From Amycolatopsis rifamycinica (GTDB taxonomy: Bacteria; Actinomycetota; Actinomycetes; Mycobacteriales; Pseudonocardiaceae): 40,259 nucleotides of DNA. Numbering within the stretch: the stretch's first letter is position 1; every line of letters begins with the position of its first letter. Positions 14,974-22,130 of the stretch are shown here, one piece after another. A program made the translations under genes and the position numbers. Where the stretch lies: the NCBI RefSeq assembly GCF_000695625.1, contig NZ_JMQI01000086.1, positions 1 through 40,259 of the forward strand. The letters are read 5' to 3'. The notes beneath the pieces were generated by a model. The model saw only the letters and a list, made by a program, of their open reading frames with translations, searched no databases and was not told where the DNA came from.

Positions 14974-16378
14974 GGACGTCCTCGCGGCGCTGCGGGAGCT
15001 GCGCGCGGGCGACCTGCCGACGCACGGCGGCCGGACCCTGGCCTACGTCTACGACAGCGGGCTGTCCGAAGTGGACTCCCTGGGCGCGGCGGCGCACGCG
15101 CTCGCGTCGTCGGCCAACGGCCTCGACCCGACGGCGTTCCCGAGCCTGCTGCGCATGGAGAACGACCTCGTCGCCGCGGCGTCCGCACTGCTCGGTGCCG
15201 TCCCGGGCGTGGCCGGTTCCGTGACGTCCGGCGGCACGGAGTCGTGCCTGCTGGCGGTGCTCGCCGCGCGGGACGCGAACCCGTCGGTCGCGTCTCCGTC
15301 GATCGTGCTCCCGACCACCGCGCACGCGGCCTTCCACAAGGCGGCGCACCTGTTCGGCCTGCGCCGCGTCGACGTCCCGGTCGACCCGGTGACCTTCCGC
15401 GCCGACCCGGCGGCGATGGCCGCGGCGATCGACGACTCGACGGTCCTGGTCGTGGCGAGCGCGCCGTCCTACGCGCACGGCGTCCTCGACCCGGTGCCCG
15501 AGATCGCCGCGGCCGCGCTCGAACGCGGCGTCCGGATGCACGTCGACGCCTGCATCGGCGGCTGGGTGCTGCCGTACTTCGCGCGCCTCGGCGCGGACGT
15601 CCCGCCGTTCGGCTTCCGCGTCCCCGGCGTCACGAGCATCTCGGTGGACCTGCACAAGTACGCGTACTGCCCGAAGGGGACGTCGGTGCTGCTGCACGCT
15701 TCGGCGGAACTGCGGCGCACCCACTACTTCGCGAGCGCGGCGTGGCCGGGCTACACGATGCTGAACACGACGATCCAGAGCACCCGCTCGGGCGGGCCGC
15801 TCGCCGCGGCGTGGGCGGTGGTGAACCACCTGGGGGAGGACGGGTACCTGAAGCTGGCGTCCGCGGCCCGGGAAGCGGTTTCCCGCATCCGGGCGGGCAT
15901 CGAGGACCTCCCCGGCCTCCGCGTGCTGGGCGACCCGGTGTCGACGCTGATCGCGTTCACCGGCGACGACGGTTTCGACGTGTTCACGGTCGCGGACGAG
16001 ATGAAGGCGCGCGGCTGGTACGTCCAGCCGCAGTTCGCGTTCGAGACGTCCCCGGCGAACCTGCACCTGACGGTGACGGCGGCCAACCACGGCAGCGAGA
16101 AGCAGTTCCTGACCGACCTCGCGGCCTCCGTCGACGCGGCGCGCGCGGCGGGCCCGGTGACCGTCGATCCCGCCGTGGCGGAGTTCGTCGCGGCCCTCGA
16201 CCCGGCGACGCTGACGTCCGAGCAGTTCGCGGGGCTGTTGGCCGCGGCGGGTCTCGGCGGCGCGGCCGGCCTCCCGGACCGGATGGCCCCGATCAACGCG
16301 CTCCTCGCCACGGCACCGGCGCCGTTGCGGGAGCGCCTGCTGCTGGAGTTCCTCGGCGCCCTCTACACCCCGTCGTGA
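14960..16378 (+). CDS. PLP-dependent decarboxylase / sphingosine-phosphate-lyase-like enzyme
   Basis: A 472-residue fold-type I PLP enzyme of the group II decarboxylase/S1P lyase superfamily. Markers are VTSGGTESCLLAVLAARD (phosphate-binding), LPTTAHAAFHKAAHLFGL, VHVDACIGGW-like MHVDACIGGWVLPY, and SVDLHKYAYCPKG with the Schiff-base Lys at residue 233. The C-terminal 80 residues, Ala-rich, follow the small domain. Whether it decarboxylates an amino acid or cleaves a phosphorylated amino alcohol is unclear. It is the last gene of the TetR-controlled operon; its stop codon lies inside a strong terminator-type hairpin. Confidence 0.85.
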   Translation: MNPPEDVLAALRELRAGDLPTHGGRTLAYVYDSGLSEVDSLGAAAHALASSANGLDPTAFPSLLRMENDLVAAASALLGAVPGVAGSVTSGGTESCLLAVLAARDANPSVASPSIVLPTTAHAAFHKAAHLFGLRRVDVPVDPVTFRADPAAMAAAIDDSTVLVVASAPSYAHGVLDPVPEIAAAALERGVRMHVDACIGGWVLPYFARLGADVPPFGFRVPGVTSISVDLHKYAYCPKGTSVLLHASAELRRTHYFASAAWPGYTMLNTTIQSTRSGGPLAAAWAVVNHLGEDGYLKLASAAREAVSRIRAGIEDLPGLRVLGDPVSTLIAFTGDDGFDVFTVADEMKARGWYVQPQFAFETSPANLHLTVTAANHGSEKQFLTDLAASVDAARAAGPVTVDPAVAEFVAALDPATLTSEQFAGLLAAAGLGGAAGLPDRMAPINALLATAPAPLRERLLLEFLGALYTPS

Positions 16379-16414
16379 GTGGTAAGGCCGGTGAGAACCG
16401 GCCTTACCACTCAC
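16375..16414. terminator. 18-bp perfect bidirectional hairpin overlapping a stop codon
   Basis: GTGAGTGGTAAGGCCGGT (16375-16392) and its exact complement (16397-16414) enclose a GAGA (GNRA) loop. It begins within the last codons of the PLP enzyme, whose TGA is 16376-16378. It ends six bases before the stop of the convergent DUF6295 gene, so it can terminate both. It lacks a long U tract, as is common in actinobacteria. Confidence 0.8.
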
Positions 16415-16420
16415 AACCGC

Positions 16421-16693
16421 TTACTGGTTCCGCGAAGCCAGCCCGGCGGGCGCGGACTTGACGGCCGCGTGGATCGCGTCCGCCAGCGCCAGGGCGTCCT
16501 CTTCGGTGAGTTCCAGCGCGACCCGGGCGGAAGCGCCCAGGGCCGGGTTCCGGAAGTCGATGTTCACCGTGTGCGCGTACGGCGCGTGCACCGGGTGGTC
16601 GACGTACACGGTGCCTTCGCTCAGGCGGAACCAGCCGCGGGCGCCCTTGCCGCTGCCTTCGAGCGGGAACTTCTCCGTCAGGTAAGTGCACAT
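16421..16693 (-). CDS. DUF6295 family small protein
   Basis: A 90-residue protein beginning MCTYLTEKFPLEGSGKGARG. It has a compact central beta region (WFRLSEGTVYVDHP, HTVNIDFRNP) and an Ala/Glu-rich C-terminal helix (ELTEEDALALADAIHAAV). It matches what I know as DUF6295, with no assigned function. It ends the MarR-efflux-hydrolase operon eleven bases after the hydrolase gene. Neighbourhood suggests a role in the same small-molecule response, but that is only position. Confidence 0.75.
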   Translation of the reverse strand: MCTYLTEKFPLEGSGKGARGWFRLSEGTVYVDHPVHAPYAHTVNIDFRNPALGASARVALELTEEDALALADAIHAAVKSAPAGLASRNQ

Positions 16694-16704
16694 GGCGAGT
16701 CCTC

Positions 16705-17445
16705 TCAGGCGGTCAGCGTGCGGGCGTAGAAGTCGAAGATCCGTTCCCAGCCGTCCTTCGCGGCTTCGGGGCGGTAGCTCGGGCGGTCGACGGCGAAGAA
16801 CGCGTGGCCGGCGCCGGCGTAGGTGTGGAACTCGTGCTCCTTGCCCAGCTTCTCCAGCTCCGCCGCCAGGACGGCCACCTCGTCGGGGCCGGGGAACTGG
16901 TCGTCGGCGCCGAAGATGCCCAGCAGCGGGCACGACAGCTGCGGGGCCAGGCCGAGCAGCGGCTTCATCTGCTTCATGGCCTCCGGCGGGTCGTTGACGA
17001 CGAACGCGCCGTAGCAGTCCACCGCCGCGTCGAGGTCCAGCGAACACGCGGCGAGGAACGCGTGGCGGCCGCCCGAGCAGTGCCCGATGACGCCGATGCG
17101 GCCGTTGGCGTTCTCCAGCGCGCGCAGGTAGTCGGCCGCGCCGGAGACGTCGCCGACCAGGCGGTCGTCGGGCACGCCGCCGGCCGCGCGGACGGTCGCG
17201 GCGGCGTCGTCCGGGTCCGCGCCCGGCGCCTCGCGCGAGTACAGGTTCGGGCAGAGCGCGTTGTAGCCCTCGACGGCGAAGCGGCGCACCATTTCCTTCG
17301 TCGCCGCGTCGTAGCCGGGCAGGTGGTGGATCACCACGACGCCGCCGCGCGGCGCCGGGTCGGTCGGTTTGGCCAGGTAGGCCTCGAGTTCGTCCCCGCC
17401 GTGGCCGGTGATGGTGACGGTTCCGGCGATGATCTCGTCGGTCAT
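16705..17445 (-). CDS. Dienelactone hydrolase family protein
   Basis: A 246-residue alpha/beta hydrolase of the dienelactone hydrolase family. The nucleophile motif is GHCSGGRHA (Cys in G-x-C-x-G), the acid is in FGADDQFPGPDE, and the histidine is in TYAGAGHAFF. This Cys-Asp-His triad is the family signature. It starts at an ATG overlapping the stop of the DHA2 pump gene (ATGA), with GAAGGAG upstream. It may detoxify a lactone or ester that the pump exports, but the substrate is unknown. Confidence 0.9.
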   Translation of the reverse strand: MTDEIIAGTVTITGHGGDELEAYLAKPTDPAPRGGVVVIHHLPGYDAATKEMVRRFAVEGYNALCPNLYSREAPGADPDDAAATVRAAGGVPDDRLVGDVSGAADYLRALENANGRIGVIGHCSGGRHAFLAACSLDLDAAVDCYGAFVVNDPPEAMKQMKPLLGLAPQLSCPLLGIFGADDQFPGPDEVAVLAAELEKLGKEHEFHTYAGAGHAFFAVDRPSYRPEAAKDGWERIFDFYARTLTA

Positions 17446-19112
17446 TGGGGCTCCTTCACTCCTTCGGGGATGTGGACGAACCTGGCGCCGCGGGACGCGG
17501 AAGCGATCGCGGCGACGACGGCCATCGCGGCGGCCGCGACGAACACGACCACCAGTCCGTGGTGGAACGGGCCGGAAACCAGCCGGGGGAAGAAATCCCC
17601 GCCGGTGAGGGCCGCCCGGTCGGCCGGCGCCAGCCCGGACAGGACGTCCGGGCCGAGCAGGTGCCCGACCGGGTTGCTGCCGAGGAACGCGGCGAACAGC
17701 GTGCTGACCGGCGGCAGCTGCGCGACGCCGTCGGCGAGGGGCGCCGGGACGCCGTGGGCCTGCAGGCCGCTCGTGAGCGTCTGCGGCAGCGACGAGGCCA
17801 GCCCGGCGATCATCAGGGAGAAGAACACGCCGATCGACAACGACGTCCCGGAGTTCTGGAACGTCGCCCGCATGCCGGAGGCGACGCCGCGCTGCGCGGT
17901 CGGCACGCTGCTCATGATCGCCGAGGTGTTGGGCGCGGCGAACATGCCCTGGCCGATGCCGCTCAGCACGAGCAGGGCCGCGAACGCCGGGTAGGCGAAG
18001 TCCACCGGCAGGGTCAGCAGCCCGAGGAACGCCGCGGCGACCAGGAGCAGGCCGCCGGTGGCCAGCGGCCGGGCGCCGAAGCGGTCGGACAGGTAGCCGG
18101 ACACCGGCCCGGCGATGAGGAACCCGACGGTGAGCGGCAGCAGGTGGATGCCCGCCCACAGCGGGGTCTGCTCGTAGTCGTAGCCGTGCAGGGGCAGCCA
18201 GATGCCCTGCAGCCAGATGATGAGCATGAACTGCATGCCACCACGGGCGACCGAAGTCAGCAACGCGGCGATGTTGCCGGCGGCGAACGCCCGGATCTTG
18301 AACAGCGAAAGCTGGAACATCGGCGCGGCGACCCGGGTCTCGATGACGCCGAACAGCAGGAGCAGCAGCACGCCGGTGCCGATGCCGCCGAGCACCCACG
18401 GGTTGCCCCAGCCGGTCGCCGCGCCGCCGTGGGGCTGGATGCCGTAGGTGATCGCCGCCAGGACCAGCGCGGTTCCGGCCGCGAAAGTGACGTTGCCGCC
18501 CCAGTCGACCTTCGCGCGTTGCGGTGTCCCCACCTCGCGGAGGCTGCGGATCGACCAGATCGTGCCGAGCAGGCCGAACGGGACGCTCACCCAGAACACC
18601 GCGCGCCAGTCGAGCTCGGCCAGCAGCCCGCCGACGACCAGGCCGAGGAACTGCCCGGCCAGCGCGGTGATCTGGTTGACGCCCAGCGCCATGCCGCGCT
18701 GCTCGGCGGGGAAGGCGTCGGTGAGGATCGCCGCGGAGTTCGCCGTCAGCATCGACCCGCCGACGGCCTGCACGACCCGCCAGCCGATCAGCCAGAGCGC
18801 CCCGGCCCCCGCGTGGAACGGGTCGAACGACAGCGCCACCGACGCCGCGCTGAACACGACGAAGCCGAGGTTGTACATCTTGACCCGGCCGAACATGTCG
18901 CCGAGCCGCCCGAGCGTCACCACCAGCACGGCCTGCACCAGCAGGTAGCCGAGGATCATCCAGAGCAGGTAGCCGATGTTGCCCGGGGCCAGGGGATCGA
19001 GGCCGATGCCGCGGAAGATCGCCGGCAGCGAGATGATGACGATCGAGCCGTCGAGCGCGGACATCAGCACGCCGAGGGTGGTGTTCGACAGCGCGACCCA
19101 CTTGTAGCTCAC
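17442..19112 (-). CDS. DHA2-family (EmrB/QacA) 14-helix MFS efflux transporter
   Basis: A 556-residue major-facilitator drug:H+ antiporter. Diagnostic parts are ALDGSIVIISLPAI (motif D1 region, with Asp in helix 1), LGRLGDMFGRVKMYNLGF (motif A) and WRVVQAVGGSMLTANSAAI (motif B). QITALAGQFLGLVVGGLLAELDWRAVFWVSVP (motif C) follows. About fourteen hydrophobic helices fit QacA/EmrB. It starts with GTG overlapping the MarR stop (GTGA) and its stop overlaps the hydrolase start. Regulation by the MarR protein upstream is very likely. Confidence 0.92.
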   Translation of the reverse strand: MSYKWVALSNTTLGVLMSALDGSIVIISLPAIFRGIGLDPLAPGNIGYLLWMILGYLLVQAVLVVTLGRLGDMFGRVKMYNLGFVVFSAASVALSFDPFHAGAGALWLIGWRVVQAVGGSMLTANSAAILTDAFPAEQRGMALGVNQITALAGQFLGLVVGGLLAELDWRAVFWVSVPFGLLGTIWSIRSLREVGTPQRAKVDWGGNVTFAAGTALVLAAITYGIQPHGGAATGWGNPWVLGGIGTGVLLLLLFGVIETRVAAPMFQLSLFKIRAFAAGNIAALLTSVARGGMQFMLIIWLQGIWLPLHGYDYEQTPLWAGIHLLPLTVGFLIAGPVSGYLSDRFGARPLATGGLLLVAAAFLGLLTLPVDFAYPAFAALLVLSGIGQGMFAAPNTSAIMSSVPTAQRGVASGMRATFQNSGTSLSIGVFFSLMIAGLASSLPQTLTSGLQAHGVPAPLADGVAQLPPVSTLFAAFLGSNPVGHLLGPDVLSGLAPADRAALTGGDFFPRLVSGPFHHGLVVVFVAAAAMAVVAAIASASRGARFVHIPEGVKEPQ

Positions 19113-19549
19113 AGCTCGTCCGCCAGCCGCTCGATCAGCGGGATGGCCGCGATCAGCTCGCGCTGCTCGGCCGCGGTGAACTTCCGGGCCAGCGCGTCGG
19201 CCATCTGCCGGGTCGTCTGCGAGCGCCGGTCGGTGAGCAGCTCGACCCCGGCCTCGGTGACCGACATCAGCACCTTGCGGCCGTCGGAGTCGTCCTTGCG
19301 CCGCTCGACCAGCCCGCGCTCGACCAGCCCGGCGAGGGTGACGCCCATGGCCTGCGGCTTGACGCGTTCGAGCTCGGCGAGGCAGCCCGGGGTGGCCGGG
19401 CCGTCGCGGTCGAGCCGGGACAGGACCGACCGTTCGGGCAGCGTCGGTTCGCCGGCGACGTAACCCTGGCGCAGCCGCCGGATCAGCCTGCCGAGCGCGA
19501 CGCGCAGGTCCGCGCTCGCCTGGAGGAGCTCCTCGTCCGTCACGGTCAT
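19109..19549 (-). CDS. MarR-family regulator of the efflux operon
   Basis: A 146-residue MarR protein with the winged helix core (LPERSVLSRLDRDGPATPGCLAELERVKPQAMGVTLAGL in two segments, then the wing RRKDDSDGRKVLMSVTEAG). ATG at 19549 is used here; a GTG at 19543 is also credible. It would give the leaderless layout: TTGATC (19580-19575), an 18-base spacer and TAGGTT (19556-19551), then seven bases. An imperfect 30-bp palindrome spans this promoter, consistent with autorepression. Phenolic or drug-like ligands are usual for the family. Confidence 0.88.
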   Translation of the reverse strand: MTVTDEELLQASADLRVALGRLIRRLRQGYVAGEPTLPERSVLSRLDRDGPATPGCLAELERVKPQAMGVTLAGLVERGLVERRKDDSDGRKVLMSVTEAGVELLTDRRSQTTRQMADALARKFTAAEQRELIAAIPLIERLADEL

Positions 19550-19580
19550 CAACCTAGACTGATAAATCTGGATTGATCAA
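19548..19580 (-). promoter_or_regulatory. MarR operator and promoter
   Basis: 19548-19577 is an imperfect 30-bp palindrome, with 22 of 30 positions symmetric and ATCAA/TTGAT ends. It covers the spacer between TTGATC (19580-19575) and TAGGTT (19556-19551). Repressor binding would block this promoter. Confidence 0.55.
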
Positions 19581-19682
19581 ATCGGACTCAGGCGCCGCTA
19601 TCGGGTGAGCCGGGAGCTTTCGCCGGGGCCGGCTCCGGCACCGGTGTTACCGTCCGCAATGGACACACCCGAAGGGACAACG

Positions 19683-19979
19683 ATGACGATCCTGCACGTC
19701 GAGCACGCCGGCCACGACCACGTCCACCGAGAGGGCTGCGGCCACGCGACGGTCCCGCACGGCGACCACATCGACTACGTGCACGAGGGCCACCTGCACC
19801 GCGCGCACGACGGCCACTTCGACGAGTGCGAGATCGCGGGCCACGTCCCCCACACGGGCCACGACCACACCCACGGCGACGGCTGCGGCCACGTGGCGGT
19901 GCCCCACGGCGATCACGTCGACTACCTGCACGACGGCCACCGCCACGCCACCCACGAGGACCACTACGACGATCACTGA
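19683..19979 (+). CDS. Histidine-rich metal-binding protein with internal duplication
   Basis: A 98-residue protein with 27 histidines and three cysteines, and no signal peptide or membrane helix. The body is a tandem duplication: GHDHVHREGCGHATVPHGDH..DYVHEGHLHRAHDGH and GHDHTHGDGCGHVAVPHGDH..DYLHDGHRHATHEDH, each carrying one GCGH. It should bind zinc or nickel in the cytosol, as buffer, store or chaperone; the function is inferred. The chosen ATG has GAAGGGA upstream; an in-frame ATG at 19659 behind TACCGT (19648-19653) is an alternative. It sits just outside the zinc-starvation island, but I see no Zur-box-like palindrome in its promoter. Confidence 0.75.
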   Translation: MTILHVEHAGHDHVHREGCGHATVPHGDHIDYVHEGHLHRAHDGHFDECEIAGHVPHTGHDHTHGDGCGHVAVPHGDHVDYLHDGHRHATHEDHYDDH

Positions 19980-19987
19980 CCGACGCC

Positions 19988-20656
19988 TCAGCCGAGCGGG
20001 ATCACGACCGTGGCGCGGCCGCCGGGGGACTCGGCGGCCAGGGTGAGCACCCGGGCCTCCGCCGGCGGACCGGGTTCGAACGTGCGCCGTTCCACGAGCA
20101 GGCCGTGCGACCCGGACCCCCCGCCACCGCCGCCGCGGTACTGGGTTCCGGCGTCGTCCCACCCGCGCCAGTCGGTCCGCAGGGCGAAGTGCTCCCGCAT
20201 CCGGCGCGGATCGACGCCACTGTGCGCAAGGGTCAGGACGACGAACGTCGACCACACCTCCAGGCTCACCAGGTCCGCCGTCAGCTCGCCGACCTCGAAG
20301 GTGCGGCCCGCCAGGGAAACGACCTGCCGCAACACCGGCGCCGGCGGCTCTTCGATCGCCTGCCGCCACTCGGGCCGCTCGGTGCCCACGGCTCTGGCCA
20401 CCGCCGTACCGCTGGTCGAGGCCGCGGCCTCCGCGTGCACGACCTTGAGCCAACCGGACCGTTGCAAGGTCACGTCCAGGTCGGCGAGGATCCGGTCGGC
20501 GTCCTCCTGGGACAGGGTGCCCGCGGCCACCAGCCCGGTCGCCACCCCGCGGATTTCGCGCCGGTCGAAGCTCAGCTGCCGCCCGTGAGGAGGCTGCCCG
20601 CGACCCGCGCCCAACCGATCGGAAATCAGTTTCTCCAGATATCCCCGCCCGTCCAT
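19988..20656 (-). CDS. Hypothetical protein
   Basis: I do not recognise this 222-residue soluble protein. The N-terminal 80 residues are helical (MDGRGYLEKLISDRLG, then GVATGLVAAGTLSQEDADRILADL). The remainder looks like a beta-rich domain (VVSLAGRTFEVGELTADLVSLEVWSTFVVLTLAH) with a glycine-rich loop YRGGGGGGSGSHG, ending in VLTLAAESPGGRATVVIPL. No signal peptide or helix is apparent. Its stop is eight bases from the convergent His-rich gene and it lies 21 bases past the GTPase gene on the same strand, so it may be transcribed with the zinc island. Confidence 0.65.
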   Translation of the reverse strand: MDGRGYLEKLISDRLGAGRGQPPHGRQLSFDRREIRGVATGLVAAGTLSQEDADRILADLDVTLQRSGWLKVVHAEAAASTSGTAVARAVGTERPEWRQAIEEPPAPVLRQVVSLAGRTFEVGELTADLVSLEVWSTFVVLTLAHSGVDPRRMREHFALRTDWRGWDDAGTQYRGGGGGGSGSHGLLVERRTFEPGPPAEARVLTLAAESPGGRATVVIPLG

Positions 20657-20677
20657 GTCGCCATTCTTCCGCCGCGG

Positions 20678-21727
20678 TCAATGAATTTCGACCGGCTCCC
20701 ACGCCGGGAACGGATCCGGCCCGGTCGGCTCCCCGAGGCAGTCCCGCAGCGCGGCCAGCAGTGCTTCGCCGGCCAAGTCGACGCCGATGAACACCAGTTC
20801 CTGCCGCGGTGACCCGGCGACGCCCTGCGGTTCGAACCGCGCCACCGTGCCCGCCTGCGACCACAACCCGGTCACTCCGGGCCGCGACGCGAGTGCGAAG
20901 AACCCCTTCGAGCGCAGCACCGTCCCGAACTCGCCGGAGTCCAGCCGCCGGGTGACGAAGTCCCACAGCGCCGCCGGGTCGAACGCCCGGGAGGCGCGGA
21001 ACACCACGCTGGAGACGCCGTACTCCTCGGTCTCCGGGACGTGGTCGCCGTTCAGCTCGGCGACCCAGCCCGGTGCCTCCTGTGCCCGGACCGGGTCGTA
21101 GCGGCCCGTCCCGAACACCCGCTCCGGCGGCACCTTCCCGAAGCTGCCCGTGACGACGTCGGCCGAAGGGTTGAGCCGCCGGAGCACCGCCACGAGCCGG
21201 TCGGCGTCGGGGGCCAGGTCCGTCTTGTTCAGTAGCAGGACGTCGGCGAACTCGACCTGGTCCACCAGCAGGTCGCTGATCGTCCGCTCGTCGTCTTCGT
21301 ACTGGTCGAGCCGGCGCTCCACCAGGGAGTCGCCGTCCGCCAGTTCCCGGCCGAAGTTCGCCGCGTCCACCACCGTCACCATCGTGTCGAGGTGGGCGAC
21401 GGACTCGAGGAAGGTGAACGTCGCCGCCACCGGCATCGGCTCGGAAATCCCGCTGGACTCGATGAGCACGTGGTCGAAACGGTCGTCCGCGCACAGCGCC
21501 GCGACCTCCTCCAGGAGGTCCTCCCGCAGGGTGCAGCAGATGCACCCGTTGGTCAGCTCGACCAGCCGCTCCTGCGAGCGCACCAGCGCGGCGTCGATGT
21601 TGACCTCGCTCATGTCGTTGACGATCACCGCCACCCGCAGCCCAGTCCGGTTGGCGAGGATGTGGTTGAGCAGCGTCGTCTTGCCCGCGCCGAGGAAGCC
21701 GGACAGCACGGTGACCGGAACGCTCAC
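20678..21727 (-). CDS. CobW/COG0523 GTPase, candidate zinc metallochaperone
   Basis: A 349-residue G3E GTPase. Walker A is GFLGAGKTT (Lys16) and the metal-binding CxCC motif is NGCICCTLRED (Cys62, 64, 65). Walker B/switch is VLIESSGISEP, the guanine-specificity motif is LLNKTDL, and a CobW C-terminal domain begins near YGVSSVVFRASRAFDP. Such Zur-controlled proteins deliver zinc to client enzymes under starvation. The GTG start overlaps the rpmF stop (GTGA), so it is the last gene of mrf-rpmE2-rpmF-GTPase. It keeps all motifs lost in the paralogue encoded first in the same operon. Confidence 0.9.
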   Translation of the reverse strand: MSVPVTVLSGFLGAGKTTLLNHILANRTGLRVAVIVNDMSEVNIDAALVRSQERLVELTNGCICCTLREDLLEEVAALCADDRFDHVLIESSGISEPMPVAATFTFLESVAHLDTMVTVVDAANFGRELADGDSLVERRLDQYEDDERTISDLLVDQVEFADVLLLNKTDLAPDADRLVAVLRRLNPSADVVTGSFGKVPPERVFGTGRYDPVRAQEAPGWVAELNGDHVPETEEYGVSSVVFRASRAFDPAALWDFVTRRLDSGEFGTVLRSKGFFALASRPGVTGLWSQAGTVARFEPQGVAGSPRQELVFIGVDLAGEALLAALRDCLGEPTGPDPFPAWEPVEIH

Positions 21728-21876
21728 CGCCGGTGGAAGTGCTTGATCAGGCGGCGGGGGACCAGCTGGACCTGGCCGCCCACCTTGATCGGCACCAGGT
21801 CGGGCACGGCGGCCTTCCACTGCGACCGGCGGGTCCGCGTGTTGCTGCGCGACATCTTGCGCTTGGGGACGGCCAT
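21724..21876 (-). CDS. rpmF: Ribosomal protein L32, cysteine-free paralogue
   Basis: A 50-residue bL32 with the normal start MAVPKRKMSRSNTRTRRSQWKA and no cysteine, where zinc-binding L32 carries a four-Cys ribbon. This C-minus form replaces the zinc form when zinc is scarce, freeing zinc. It overlaps rpmE2 by one base (TGATG) and the GTPase gene by four. Confidence 0.93.
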   Translation of the reverse strand: MAVPKRKMSRSNTRTRRSQWKAAVPDLVPIKVGGQVQLVPRRLIKHFHRR

Positions 21877-22130
21877 CAGCGGGTGCCTCGCTTCCCGTAG
21901 CGGCGGTGGAACTTCTCGACTTGGCCGGCGCTGTCCATGATCCGCTGGGTGCCCGTCCAGAACGGGTGCGACCACGAGCTGATGTCGACCATGACGAGCG
22001 GGTAGGTGCGGCCGTCGGACCATTCGATCGTCCGGTCGGAGGTGACGGTGGAGCGGGTCAGGAAGGCGTCGCCGGTCGACGAGTCCTTGAACACCACCGG
22101 GTGGTAGTCGGGGTGGATCCCGGGTTTCAC
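21876..22130 (-). CDS. rpmE2: Ribosomal protein L31 type B (zinc-independent)
   Basis: An 84-residue type-B bL31: MKPGIHPDYHPVVFKDSSTG, FLTRSTVTSDRTIEWSDG, YPLVMVDISSWSHPFWTGTQR and a basic tail. It contains no cysteine; the type-A protein has a CxxC pair holding zinc. The GTG start overlaps the mrf stop by four bases. It is exchanged into the ribosome during zinc starvation. Confidence 0.95.
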   Translation of the reverse strand: MKPGIHPDYHPVVFKDSSTGDAFLTRSTVTSDRTIEWSDGRTYPLVMVDISSWSHPFWTGTQRIMDSAGQVEKFHRRYGKRGTR

